DNA of 64,000 bases from Burkholderiales bacterium RIFCSPHIGHO2_12_FULL_63_20 (GTDB lineage: Bacteria > Pseudomonadota > Gammaproteobacteria > Burkholderiales > Burkholderiaceae_C): NCBI GenBank assembly GCA_001770775.1, contig MESA01000023.1, forward strand, positions 1 through 64,000, given 5' to 3'. Within the stretch, counting starts at the first letter, position 1. Every line of letters starts with the position of its first letter. The position numbers and the translations under genes were made by a program. Of the stretch, positions 1 to 8,250 are shown one piece after another. The notes beneath the pieces were generated by a model. That model searched no databases. It worked only from the letters and a program-made list of their open reading frames with translations, and had not been told where the DNA came from.

Positions 1-1
1 G

Positions 2-685
2 TTCGGTGATGGCAGCCAGTGGGGTCTCAACCTGAGCTACTGCGTGCAACCCAGCCCGGACGGCTTGGCGCAGGCCTTCATCCTGGGCAAGGACTTTGTC
101 GGCAACCACCCCAGCGCCTTGGTGCTGGGCGACAACATTTACTATGGGCACGACCTGCAGCGCCTGCTGCACAACGCCAACAGCCAATCCACCGGGGCCA
201 GCGTCTTTGCCTACCACGTGACCGATCCCGAGCGTTATGGCGTGGTCGAGTTCGACGCCCAGCATCGTGCGCTGAGCATTGAAGAAAAGCCCAAGACGCC
301 CAAGAGCAACTACGCCGTCACCGGCCTGTATTTCTACGACCAGCAGGTGTGCGACATCGCCGCCAACATCCAGCCCAGCCGACGTGGTGAGCTCGAGATC
401 ACCGACGTCAACGCCGTGTACCTCAAGCAAGGGCAGCTCAGTGTCGAGATCATGGGCCGGGGCTATGCCTGGCTCGACACCGGCACGCACGACAGCCTGC
501 TGGAAGCCGGCCAGTTCATCGCCACGCTGGAAAAGCGCCAGGGCCTCAAAGTGGCCTGCCTGGAAGAAATCGCTTACCGCTCGGGCTGGATCACGGCCGA
601 TCAGCTCGAGAAGCTGGCGCAACCCATGCTCAAGAACGGCTACGGGCAGTACCTGCTCAAGGTTCTGCGCGACCAGGTTTTCTGA
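2..685 (+). CDS. rmlA: Glucose-1-phosphate thymidylyltransferase, C-terminal 227 residues (5' end outside window)
   Basis: RmlA makes dTDP-glucose from dTTP and glucose-1-phosphate, the first step of dTDP-L-rhamnose synthesis in the cytoplasm. The reading frame is open from the first bases of the window, so roughly 65 N-terminal residues with the nucleotide-binding GGSGTR loop are missing. Visible family signatures include [12 protein letters not shown] at the very start, [32 protein letters not shown] and [20 protein letters not shown], followed by [17 protein letters not shown]. The stop is 5 nt before rmlC, as in rmlBDAC operons; rmlB and rmlD presumably lie upstream of the window. Confidence 0.96.
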   Translation, partial: FGDGSQWGLNLSYCVQPSPDGLAQAFILGKDFVGNHPSALVLGDNIYYGHDLQRLLHNANSQSTGASVFAYHVTDPERYGVVEFDAQHRALSIEEKPKTPKSNYAVTGLYFYDQQVCDIAANIQPSRRGELEITDVNAVYLKQGQLSVEIMGRGYAWLDTGTHDSLLEAGQFIATLEKRQGLKVACLEEIAYRSGWITADQLEKLAQPMLKNGYGQYLLKVLRDQVF

Positions 686-690
686 ACACC

Positions 691-1254
691 ATGAAACTCA
701 TTCCCACCCGCATTCCCGACGTCGTGATCGTCGAGCCGGCTGTGTTCGGCGACGACCGTGGCTGGTTCATGGAAAGCTACCACCACGGCAAGTTCGTGGC
801 GGCTTTGGCCGAACTGGGCCTGCCGGCCCCTCGTCCCTTTGTGCAGGACAACCATTCCTGCAGCAAGGCGGGCGTGCTGCGTGGTCTGCACTACCAGTTG
901 CCGCCGCATCCGCAAGGCAAGCTGGTGCGTGTCACCCAAGGCGCGGCATACGACGTGGCGGTGGACATCCGTAAGGGCTCGCCCACCTTTGGTCAGTGGG
1001 TGGGGGCAGAGTTGTCCGCCGAGAACAAGCGCCAGTTGTGGATTCCCGAGGGCTTCGCGCATGGGTTCGTCGCCTTGCGTGATGACACCCATTTCCTCTA
1101 CAAAACCACCGATGTGTACGCCAAGGACTGTGAGCGCGCCATCTTGTGGAACGATCCGGACATCGGCATCGACTGGCCCTTGAATGGGCTGCAACCCGAG
1201 CTGGCAGCCAAGGATGCGCAGGCCCCGAAGCTCCGTGATGCCGAGACGTTCTGA
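691..1254 (+). CDS. rmlC: dTDP-4-dehydrorhamnose 3,5-epimerase
   Basis: RmlC epimerises dTDP-4-keto-6-deoxyglucose at C3 and C5 during dTDP-L-rhamnose synthesis. The 187-residue protein has the usual family length and cupin fold signatures: GDDRGWFMESY near residue 20, the catalytic base His67 in VLRGLHYQ, and IPEGFAHGFVAL followed by FLYKTTDVY. The ATG lies 5 nt after the rmlA stop, so the two are co-transcribed. A gap of 36 nt separates it from the flippase-like gene downstream, which suggests that the sugar genes and the following arabinose-type module share one transcript. Confidence 0.96.
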   Translation: MKLIPTRIPDVVIVEPAVFGDDRGWFMESYHHGKFVAALAELGLPAPRPFVQDNHSCSKAGVLRGLHYQLPPHPQGKLVRVTQGAAYDVAVDIRKGSPTFGQWVGAELSAENKRQLWIPEGFAHGFVALRDDTHFLYKTTDVYAKDCERAILWNDPDIGIDWPLNGLQPELAAKDAQAPKLRDAETF

Positions 1255-1290
1255 CGTGTCTGTCTCCATGAGGGCACGAGGCTTGCCCGC

Positions 1291-2262
1291 ATGAGTACGC
1301 CCATCCTGACCCCGGAAATGTCTGCGGCGGCCGTGCCATGGTGGCGCCGTGTCTTGGTCTATGGGTTTTTTGCCTTGTTTGCCGCGTGGTGCATCAAGGC
1401 CTTCCACCATGACATCGTCCAGATCGATCTGAGCCCCTTGCGCGCAGGCTGGACGGCGGTCGCCATCGCGGCGGCCTTGTCCTTGTTCAACTACGCACTG
1501 CGCGTGTGGCGCTGGCGGCTTTACCTGCAGCGACTGGGGCACGATCTACCCTGGGGCTTTGTCTCGCTCACCTTCATGGCCGGGTTTGCCTTCACACTGT
1601 CGCCAGGCAAGCTGGGTGAGATGGTGCGGGCACGGTATTACCAGTCATACGGCATTCCCGTGTCAGCGGTGACCGGTGCGTTCTTTGTCGAGCGGCTGCT
1701 GGATCTGGCGGTGATGATCCTGCTGGCCGTGGCGGTGCTGGCCGAGTTGCAGGCCTACCGTGCCTTCCTGTGGGTGGCGGTCGGTCTGGTCGGTGCCTTG
1801 CTGGCAAGCGTTGCGCTGGTGCCCTGGACCCGGGTGGCCGCCCACCTGATGGTGGTGCACCAGGGCAAGCTGGTAGCGGCCCTGCGCCCCGTGGTGAACA
1901 TGCTGGTCAGTGCGCGGCAGTTTCTGGCCCCCGGGCTGTTGCTCTCGGGCCTGTTGATGGGGCTGGTGGCCTGGGGGGCGGAGGCCGTCGGCCTCAAGTT
2001 GGTGGCCGACGTGGTGGCACCCATCGAGCTGTCCATCCCCGCGGCCATGGGCATCTATGCCATCGCCATCATCGTCGGGGCCTTGTCCTTTTTGCCGGGC
2101 GGCTTGGGCAGCACCGAGGCGGTCATGGCCGCCTTGCTGTTTGCCCATGGCTACACCATGCCCCAGGCCATCTTGTTGACCCTGGTGTGCCGTTTGTTGA
2201 CCTTGTGGCTGGCCGTGGTGATCGGTTGGCTGTGCGTCTGGGCCCTGCGGGGCAAGACCTGA
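1291..2262 (+). CDS. Flippase-like integral membrane protein (lysylphosphatidylglycerol synthase TM region / UPF0104 type)
   Basis: This 323-residue protein is almost wholly hydrophobic, with about eight predicted transmembrane segments. It has the YbhN/AglD/MprF-N-terminal type of pattern, including LSPGKLGEMVRARYYQSYGIP, FFVERLLDL, GALSFLPGGLGSTEAVMAALL and a final hydrophobic hairpin. Members of this family are often found beside polyprenyl-linked glycan genes and are proposed to move lipid-linked sugars or lipids; no reaction is proven for this subgroup. It is placed 14 nt before the HAD-UbiA gene. I infer that it may translocate the polyprenyl-phosphate-pentose made by the next three genes, but the sequence does not prove that. 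Confidence 0.8.
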   Translation: MSTPILTPEMSAAAVPWWRRVLVYGFFALFAAWCIKAFHHDIVQIDLSPLRAGWTAVAIAAALSLFNYALRVWRWRLYLQRLGHDLPWGFVSLTFMAGFAFTLSPGKLGEMVRARYYQSYGIPVSAVTGAFFVERLLDLAVMILLAVAVLAELQAYRAFLWVAVGLVGALLASVALVPWTRVAAHLMVVHQGKLVAALRPVVNMLVSARQFLAPGLLLSGLLMGLVAWGAEAVGLKLVADVVAPIELSIPAAMGIYAIAIIVGALSFLPGGLGSTEAVMAALLFAHGYTMPQAILLTLVCRLLTLWLAVVIGWLCVWALRGKT

Positions 2263-2276
2263 TAGTTTTTTGAGTC

Positions 2277-3695
2277 ATGACCCAACCCATTCCCCTGTGC
2301 GTTGACCTCGACGGCTCGCTCATTCACAGCGACCTGCTGTTGGAGTCGTTCTTGTTGCTCATCAAGCGCAACCCCTTGTATCTGTTCCTCGCACCACTGT
2401 GGTTGCTGCGGGGCAAGGCCCATCTCAAGGCCGAGATCGCACGTCGCGTCAGCCTGAACGGCGCTGCTCTGCCTTACACCCAGCCGCTCGTCGACTGGTT
2501 GCACGCTCAAAAGGCTGCAGGGCGGCCCTTATGGCTGTGCACAGCGTCGGACGCCCGCCTCGCGCAGGCGGTAGCCGACCACCTGGGGATCTTCGACGGG
2601 GTGCTGGCCAGCAATGGTCAGACCAACCTCTCGGGGCGCAACAAGGCGGCGGAGTTGGTGGCACGTTTTGGTGCGAAGCAGTTCGATTACTGCGGTAATC
2701 ATCGGGTGGACGTGCCCATCTGGGCCCAGGCGCGCTCGGCCATCGTGGTCAATGCGCCCGAGTCGGTGCGCCAGGCCGCCGCGCAGGTTGCCGACGTCAG
2801 CCATGTGGTGTCAGCGCCGGCCGTGGGGGCCAAGGTGATCTTGAAGGCCTTGCGGGTGCACCAGTGGGCCAAGAACGCCCTGATTTTTGTGCCGATGCTG
2901 GCAGCGCACCAGTTGAATTTGAGCACGCTGGTGGCCAGTGTGGTCGCTTTCATCGCCTTCAGCCTGTGTGCCTCGTCGGTGTACCTGCTCAATGACATGC
3001 TTGATTTGGAGGCCGACCGTCAGCACCACAGCAAGTGTCGTCGACCGTTTGCCGCCGGGCAACTGAGCCTGTTGTTTGGCCTCACGGCTGCGCCCTTGCT
3101 GTTGTTGGCAGCTTTGCTGCTGGCGCTGGCCTTGCCGACGGCGTTCTTCGGGGTGCTGGGTGCGTACTACGTGGCCACGCTCGCCTATTCCTTTGGACTC
3201 AAGAAAATCGTGATGGTGGACGTGTTGGCGCTGGCCGGGCTTTACACCATCCGCCTCGTGGCGGGTTCGGCGGCCGCGGGCATCCCCTTGTCGTTCTGGT
3301 TGTTGATCTTCGCCATCTTCATTTTCTTGAGTTTGGCCATCGTCAAGCGCTATGCCGAATTGCACGCCATGCGGGAGCAGGGCAAGCTCGCAGCACAGGG
3401 GCGGGGTTATCAGGTCGAAGACCTCAGCCTGCTGCAAAGCCTGGGCGCATCGTCGGGCTACCTCAGCATCCTGGTGCTGGCGCTCTACCTGAACTCGCCC
3501 GATGTGGCGCAGATGTATCGCCACCCCAAATTCGCCTGGCTGTTGGTGCCCATCATGCTGTACTGGATCAGCCGCATCTGGATGCAGACCTACCGAGGCC
3601 GCATGCACGATGACCCGCTCGTCTACGCCCTCAAGGACCGCATCAGCCTGCTGACCGGTGTGGCCGCAGCCATCGTGCTGTATCTGGCGGTGTGA
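2277..3695 (+). CDS. HAD hydrolase-UbiA prenyltransferase fusion, decaprenyl-phosphate phosphoribosyltransferase (DPPR synthase)-like
   Basis: Residues 1 to about 180 form a HAD phosphatase domain with motif I DLDGSL (D10, D12), motif II CTAS near residue 88 and a late acidic motif around GNHRVDVP (D145). Residues from about 185 to 472 form a UbiA-type membrane domain with the NDxxDxxxD signature at N239-D247 and about nine membrane segments. The UbiA half resembles Rv3806c, which transfers 5-phosphoribose from PRPP to decaprenyl phosphate. The fused HAD domain is well placed to remove the 5-phosphate afterwards, a step done by a separate protein in mycobacteria; this is inference. The neighbours encode DprE1- and DprE2-like enzymes, which strongly supports the assignment. 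Confidence 0.85.
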   Translation: MTQPIPLCVDLDGSLIHSDLLLESFLLLIKRNPLYLFLAPLWLLRGKAHLKAEIARRVSLNGAALPYTQPLVDWLHAQKAAGRPLWLCTASDARLAQAVADHLGIFDGVLASNGQTNLSGRNKAAELVARFGAKQFDYCGNHRVDVPIWAQARSAIVVNAPESVRQAAAQVADVSHVVSAPAVGAKVILKALRVHQWAKNALIFVPMLAAHQLNLSTLVASVVAFIAFSLCASSVYLLNDMLDLEADRQHHSKCRRPFAAGQLSLLFGLTAAPLLLLAALLLALALPTAFFGVLGAYYVATLAYSFGLKKIVMVDVLALAGLYTIRLVAGSAAAGIPLSFWLLIFAIFIFLSLAIVKRYAELHAMREQGKLAAQGRGYQVEDLSLLQSLGASSGYLSILVLALYLNSPDVAQMYRHPKFAWLLVPIMLYWISRIWMQTYRGRMHDDPLVYALKDRISLLTGVAAAIVLYLAV

Positions 3696-3702
3696 GTCTG
3701 GC

Positions 3703-5055
3703 ATGAGTCAAGCGGCCCACCAGCGCGTGTTCACCTCCTGGGGGCGGGTGCAGCGCGTCGCGCACACGGCGTTGGGTGTGAGCAGTCGCCACGCGCCCTT
3801 GTCCTTGCCGGCTGATGCTCAAAGCGTGTTGCCTTATGGCAATGGCCGCAGCTATGGGGACAGCAACCTCAACCCGGGCGGCGCCTTGTTGCTTGCCGGG
3901 CAATTGGACCGCTTCATCGACTTTGACCCAGCCACGGGTTTGTTGCGTTGCGAGGCCGGTGTGCTGTTGTCCACTGTCTTGCGCTTGGTGGTGTCTCAGG
4001 GATGGTTTCTGCCTGTCACCCCCGGCACGCAGTTTGTGACCGTGGGCGGTGCCATCGCCAACGATGTGCATGGCAAGAACCACCATGTCGCGGGCTCATT
4101 CGGCAACCATGTGACCCAGTTGGAGCTTTTGCGCTCCGATGGCACGCGCCGCGTGTGTTCTCCCACGCAGCATCCGGACTGGTTTTCGGCCACGATCGGC
4201 GGGCTGGGTCTGACCGGCTTGATCACCTGGGCCGAGATCCAGTTGCGCAGGGCGGTCAATCCTTACATGGATGTCGAGACGATCAAGTTTGGCAGCCTGG
4301 AAGCATTTTTCGAGCTGAGTCAGGCCTCGGAGCGTGACCACGAGTACACGGTGTCATGGATCGACTGTGCGTTCACAGGCAGGCGACTCGGGCGGGGCCT
4401 GTTCAGTCGGGCCAACCATGCTCCGGCGGTGATGGACCTCTCGTCGTTGCCGGCGTCCTTGCTCGGCGGCGTGAGCGAAACAAGCCGACGCGTGCCGATC
4501 ACGCCGCCCCTGTCGCTCATCAACACACTGTCCCTCAAAGCGTTCAACACGCTGTACTTTCACAAGCAGCGTGCCGCGGTGGTACGCAGCGTGCAGCACT
4601 ACCGGCCCTTCTTTTATCCGCTTGATGCCCTGCTAGAGTGGAACCGCATCTATGGCCCCAAAGGCTTCTACCAGTACCAGTGCGTGATCCCGCCTGACGA
4701 CGCCTTGACGGTGACGCGGCGCTTGCTGCACACCATCGCCCACAGTGGGCAGGGTTCCTTCCTGGCCGTGCTCAAGCAATTTGGGACGCCCGCCTCGCGC
4801 GGTATGTTGTCCTTTGCGCAGCCCGGCACCACGCTGGCGCTGGACTTCCCGAATGTCGGACCACGACTGCATCGCCTGTTCGATGAACTGGATCGCATCG
4901 TGCTGGCCGCAGGTGGCCGTTTGTACGCCGCCAAAGATGGGCGCATGGGCCCGGCTTTGTTCCAGGCGGGCTACCCGCGCTGGCGTGAATTTTCAGATTA
5001 TGTGGACCCCCGCTTCAGCTCCGGCTTGTGGCGCCGGGTCACGGAGACAACATGA
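3703..5055 (+). CDS. FAD-binding oxidoreductase, DprE1-like decaprenylphosphoryl-beta-D-ribose 2-oxidase
   Basis: DprE1 oxidises the 2-hydroxyl of polyprenyl-phosphoryl-ribose to the 2-keto intermediate. This 450-residue protein has the VAO/PCMH-type FAD domain with YGNGRSYGDSNL near 45-56, PGTQFVTVGGAIANDVHGKNHH at 107-128 and SFGNHV, then the substrate domain with FFYPLDALLEWNRIYGP near 303-319. The catalytic lysine equivalent appears as K411 in YAAKDGRM. The position I align with Cys387 of the mycobacterial enzyme, the benzothiazinone target, is Ala379 (TTLALDF). I chose the ATG at 3703 because it follows the previous stop; an upstream ATG at 3658 would overlap the UbiA gene. It overlaps the next gene by ATGA. 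Confidence 0.88.
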   Translation: MSQAAHQRVFTSWGRVQRVAHTALGVSSRHAPLSLPADAQSVLPYGNGRSYGDSNLNPGGALLLAGQLDRFIDFDPATGLLRCEAGVLLSTVLRLVVSQGWFLPVTPGTQFVTVGGAIANDVHGKNHHVAGSFGNHVTQLELLRSDGTRRVCSPTQHPDWFSATIGGLGLTGLITWAEIQLRRAVNPYMDVETIKFGSLEAFFELSQASERDHEYTVSWIDCAFTGRRLGRGLFSRANHAPAVMDLSSLPASLLGGVSETSRRVPITPPLSLINTLSLKAFNTLYFHKQRAAVVRSVQHYRPFFYPLDALLEWNRIYGPKGFYQYQCVIPPDDALTVTRRLLHTIAHSGQGSFLAVLKQFGTPASRGMLSFAQPGTTLALDFPNVGPRLHRLFDELDRIVLAAGGRLYAAKDGRMGPALFQAGYPRWREFSDYVDPRFSSGLWRRVTETT

Positions 5056-5789
5056 GAAAAATCCTGATCGTCGGCGCCACCTCGGGCATGGCCGAGGCCT
5101 GCGCCCGCCTGTGGGCTCAGCGTGGTGACCACCTTTTCCTGGCAGCACGCAACCCCAGCCAGTTGCAATCGGTGGGCGACGACCTGCGCGCGCGCGGGGC
5201 TGCACGTGTGGGGCAAAAGGTGTTTGACGCCAACGACCTGTCCGCGCACGCAGCCTTGCTGGCCGACGCAACGCAGACCTTGGGCGGTCTGGACACGGTG
5301 CTGATTGCCCACGGCACACTCACCGATCAGGAGCGCGCGCAACAGGACGTGGGCTACGCCCTGCAAGAGATCCAGACCAACGGCACTTCGGTCGTGGCGC
5401 TGATGACGCTTGCGGGTGAGCAGTTCGCGCAACAAAGTCACGGTGCCATCGCAGTGATTTCATCGGTCGCGGGGGACCGTGGGCGCCAGAGCAACTACGT
5501 GTACGGCAGCGCCAAAGCGCTGGTGTCGGCCTTCGCGTCCGGCATGCGGCAGCGCCTGGCCAAGCAGGGCGTGCACGTCATCACCATCAAGCCGGGCTTT
5601 GTGAGCACGCCCATGACGGCGCATTTGAAGCAGGGCGCCCTGTGGGCCAAGCCCGAGCAGGTGGCCAAAGACATTGCCGCAGCCATCGACCAAGGCCGAC
5701 GCGTGGTCTACACACCGGGCTTTTGGCGCTGGATCATGCTGATCATCCAACACATTCCGGAGTTTGTGTTTGTGAAGCTCAAGTTGTGA
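5052..5789 (+). CDS. Short-chain dehydrogenase, DprE2-like decaprenylphosphoryl-2-keto-ribose reductase
   Basis: This 245-residue SDR has the nucleotide-binding loop GATSGMAEACARLWA at residues 8-22, Ser137/Ser138 in VISSVAGDRGRQ and the catalytic pair Tyr151-xxx-Lys155 in YVYGSAKAL. DprE2 reduces the 2-keto-ribose lipid to the D-arabinofuranose lipid using NADH. Its ATG overlaps the stop of the DprE1-like gene by four bases, so translation is probably coupled. The C-terminus has a hydrophobic stretch that ends in FVKLKL, which may sit at the membrane. Substrate assignment rests mainly on the operon; SDR enzymes alone are not diagnostic. Confidence 0.85.
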   Translation: MRKILIVGATSGMAEACARLWAQRGDHLFLAARNPSQLQSVGDDLRARGAARVGQKVFDANDLSAHAALLADATQTLGGLDTVLIAHGTLTDQERAQQDVGYALQEIQTNGTSVVALMTLAGEQFAQQSHGAIAVISSVAGDRGRQSNYVYGSAKALVSAFASGMRQRLAKQGVHVITIKPGFVSTPMTAHLKQGALWAKPEQVAKDIAAAIDQGRRVVYTPGFWRWIMLIIQHIPEFVFVKLKL

Positions 5790-5811
5790 GACTGTCTGGC
5801 GAGCGTGACGT

Positions 5812-6741
5812 TCAGGCGTGGCGCAGAAGGAAGTCCTGATAGGCCAACCGGATGCCGTCTTCCAGGCTGGTCGAGGCTTGCCAGCCCAGTTTCGCCAGGC
5901 GGGAGACATCCATCAACTTGCGCGGCGTGCCGTCGGGCTTGCTGGCATCGAACGTCAGGTCACCTGTGAAGCCCAGAACACGCGTGACGGTCTCTGCCAA
6001 CTCTCTGATCGTTACATCGGTTCCCGTCCCAATGTTCACCAGGGGGCCGCTGTACCCCTGGGCCATCAGGAACACGCAGGCATCGGCCAAGTCGTCGGCG
6101 TAGAGAAACTCGCGCATTGGCGTGCCAGTTCCCCAGACAACCAGTTCTTTGTCGTCGCGGATCTTGGCCTCGTGCGTCTTGCGAATCAAGGCAGGTAGGA
6201 CGTGGCTGTTGTTCAGGTCATAGTTGTCGTTGATGCCGTACAGATTGGTGGGCATCACGCTGACGTAGTCACGACCGTACTGTGCGTTGTAGGCCTCGCA
6301 CATCTTGATGCCGGCGATCTTGGCAATGGCGTAGGGCTCGTTGGTCGGCTCCAGTGGCCCTGTCAATAAGGCGTCCTCGCTCATTGGTTGTGACGCCAGT
6401 TTCGGGTAGATGCAACTGGAGCCCAAGAACATCAGTTTCTGAACTCCCGCAAGGTGTGCACCATGGATCAGGTTGGCTTCGATCATCAGGTTTTGATAGA
6501 TGAAGTCAGCGCGGTAAATGTTATTGGCTTGGATGCCACCTACCTTGGCTGCGGCAATGAAAAGGTAGTCTGGCTTTTCCGCGCACAAGAAGTCATGAAC
6601 TGCTTGCTGGTTCAGCAAGTCGAGCTCCTGTCGGGCACGGGTGATCACGTTCTGGTAACCCGCCTGCTGAAGGCGCCGGACGATGGCGGATCCGACCATG
6701 CCGCGGTGTCCGGCCACGAAGATTTTGGCGTTCTGGTTCAT
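5812..6741 (-). CDS. fcl: GDP-L-fucose synthase (GDP-4-keto-6-deoxymannose 3,5-epimerase/4-reductase)
   Basis: This enzyme converts GDP-4-keto-6-deoxy-D-mannose, the product of Gmd, to GDP-L-fucose with NADPH. The 309-residue protein begins [19 protein letters not shown] (Rossmann loop) and has [15 protein letters not shown] with the catalytic Ser/Cys region and [10 protein letters not shown] with the Tyr-xxx-Lys pair, followed by [13 protein letters not shown]. The ATG at 6741 was chosen over an upstream one at 6816 because family homology starts there. It is convergent with the DprE2-like gene and is separated from its partner gmd (9897) by three genes and a strand change. Confidence 0.96.
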   Translation of the reverse strand: MNQNAKIFVAGHRGMVGSAIVRRLQQAGYQNVITRARQELDLLNQQAVHDFLCAEKPDYLFIAAAKVGGIQANNIYRADFIYQNLMIEANLIHGAHLAGVQKLMFLGSSCIYPKLASQPMSEDALLTGPLEPTNEPYAIAKIAGIKMCEAYNAQYGRDYVSVMPTNLYGINDNYDLNNSHVLPALIRKTHEAKIRDDKELVVWGTGTPMREFLYADDLADACVFLMAQGYSGPLVNIGTGTDVTIRELAETVTRVLGFTGDLTFDASKPDGTPRKLMDVSRLAKLGWQASTSLEDGIRLAYQDFLLRHA

Positions 6742-6951
6742 TGGTTGATTCGGTATCGGTTCATGCCATAGATGGCGGGCGCTGCCCGCATCTTGTGAGT
6801 TTGCGGACAGACGCACATCTTGGCGATTTGTATGGGTCTCAATCAGTTGATCTGGTAATCGGGATGTGCCCGCGTCACAGGGGGCGCAAAACGCCGCTTT
6901 GTCGTGAGGTGGCCTTTATGGGTGTCGACAAAGTCAATTTTTGGTGCCTTG

Positions 6952-7845
6952 TCAGGGCGCTTTGCGCCCAATCATCATGGCTTTGAGTGTGCGGTAGATG
7001 AAGAGCGTATTGGTGACGGCATAACGCTTTGCGAGTCGTCGAGGTTCACTGCAAAAGCGGTGGAACCACTCCATGCCGCTTTTCTGCATCCATATGGGGG
7101 CACGCTTGATGCTGCCGGCATGATAGTCAAAGGCCGCCCCGACGCCCAGCATCACGGCATTGACTCGGCCTCGGTGGTTGGCCATCCAAGCTTCCTGCTT
7201 CGGGCAGCCAAGGCCCACGAAAACGACGTGAGCGCCGGATCGATTGATCTGATCCACATAAGCTAGGTCTTCGTCAGGCGTCAGTTCGCGGAAGGGGGGT
7301 GACTCCATGCCAGCAATCGTCAGCGTTGGAAAAGCCGCGTTGAGGCAAACCTTGAGCTTGTTCAAGGTGTCGTCACTGCTGCCATAGAAGAACACCGATT
7401 GCCCAATCTTGTCAGCCAGCCCCAAGTAGCGCCACATCAGGTCGGGCCCATTGAGACGCTGTTGTTCAGGGTAGCCGCTGCGACGCAAGACCCAGGCAAC
7501 CGGGGCGCCATCGGGTAAAGCCAGATCGGCTTGGGCAATGACCTTTTTGAAGGCTGCGTCCTGACTGGCTGTGACGACGGAATGCACATTGCACAGCGTG
7601 ACGTAGCGCGATTGGTGCTGCGCTCCCCAGGCCACGATATTGGCGAGCGCTTCGTCCCAGTTCGTTGCGTCAATGTGGGAGTCAAGCACGAAGGCGCCAC
7701 GTCGCATCAACGGCTTTTCCGAGGAGAGTTGGGGGAGTGTGGGCCCGCGCTCGTGATCGACCAGCGATGGCGCGGAGTGAAGAAGATCGGGGTCAGCATG
7801 CGTCACGCTACCCACCTCAGGGTTGCGGTTCTCTGAAGTGACCAT
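6952..7845 (-). CDS. WecG/TagA/CpsF family glycosyltransferase
   Basis: Members of this GT26 family add a sugar, often N-acetylmannosamine or a uronic acid, to a polyprenyl-diphosphate-linked primer at the cytoplasmic face. The protein has 297 residues, with an unconserved N-terminal tail of about 50 residues. Family motifs follow: LPDGAPVAWVLRRSG, GPDLMWRYL, PPFRELTPDED, VFVGLGCPKQEAWMANH, and GVGAAFDYHAGSIKRAP followed by WFHRFCSEPRRL at the C-terminus. It reads in the same direction as fcl but 210 nt upstream of it, with no clear promoter between. The donor sugar cannot be told from the sequence. Confidence 0.9.
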   Translation of the reverse strand: MVTSENRNPEVGSVTHADPDLLHSAPSLVDHERGPTLPQLSSEKPLMRRGAFVLDSHIDATNWDEALANIVAWGAQHQSRYVTLCNVHSVVTASQDAAFKKVIAQADLALPDGAPVAWVLRRSGYPEQQRLNGPDLMWRYLGLADKIGQSVFFYGSSDDTLNKLKVCLNAAFPTLTIAGMESPPFRELTPDEDLAYVDQINRSGAHVVFVGLGCPKQEAWMANHRGRVNAVMLGVGAAFDYHAGSIKRAPIWMQKSGMEWFHRFCSEPRRLAKRYAVTNTLFIYRTLKAMMIGRKAP

Positions 7846-8250
7846 TGGGGCTGGATCGCCTTTGACATGGAGTGATTCTAGAAGGTTGGGGGTGGTTCAA
7901 AGCTTCAGGGAAACCGTTGACGACGGCGGGAAGTTGTCGCTAAGAGTGTCGCAATGTGAGATGTTGTCCAGGTGACATTGCGTAATGTGGTTTTGCTACG
8001 AGGGTAACCCTAGGGTGCGGGAGTTAATCGAGGGTAGAGGTGCCTTCGCCCCGTAACCAAGGGGGCGGTGTCTTGCCGTGATGGGTCGGGACAACCATAG
8101 CCGTCTGAACGTCTCGGTGCCCCCCGGTTCAGGTGGGATGCCAGGCATTCGAGAGAGAAGCCCGTTGTATGGGGGGTATGGATGTCCCGAGGTGCCGGAA
8201 CTTTTGCCGTCTCATCAGTCATAGTACGGACTGCGCCTCTCGTTTTGTGA
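7846..8250. other. 405-bp divergent intergenic region between the glycosyltransferase and exosortase genes
   Basis: No convincing ORF was found on either strand. The region must drive transcription both ways, leftward to the glycosyltransferase and fcl and rightward to the exosortase-EPS operon. The clearest element is an inverted repeat at 7950-7982. A TTGACG box at 7917-7922 has only a poor -10 partner (TAAGAG at 7941), so I do not call it a promoter. No sigma-54 type GG-N10-GC element with good flanks was found. Confidence 0.6.
7950..7982. promoter_or_regulatory. Perfect 8-bp inverted repeat, possible operator
   Basis: CGCAATGT at 7950-7957 is repeated in inverted orientation as ACATTGCG at 7975-7982, with a 17-bp spacer. 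The two arms are centred 25 bp apart, about two and a half helical turns, and lie in the divergent promoter region of the EPS locus. The AATGT core recurs once more directly after the right arm (TAATGTGG near 7983). A regulator-binding role is inference from symmetry and position only. Confidence 0.35.

Noticed and set aside
6951-6972. GGGCGC/GCGCCC hairpin at the end of the CpsF-type transferase gene
   Set aside because: No T-run on the minus strand after the hairpin; it lies over the stop codon and is not a convincing terminator.
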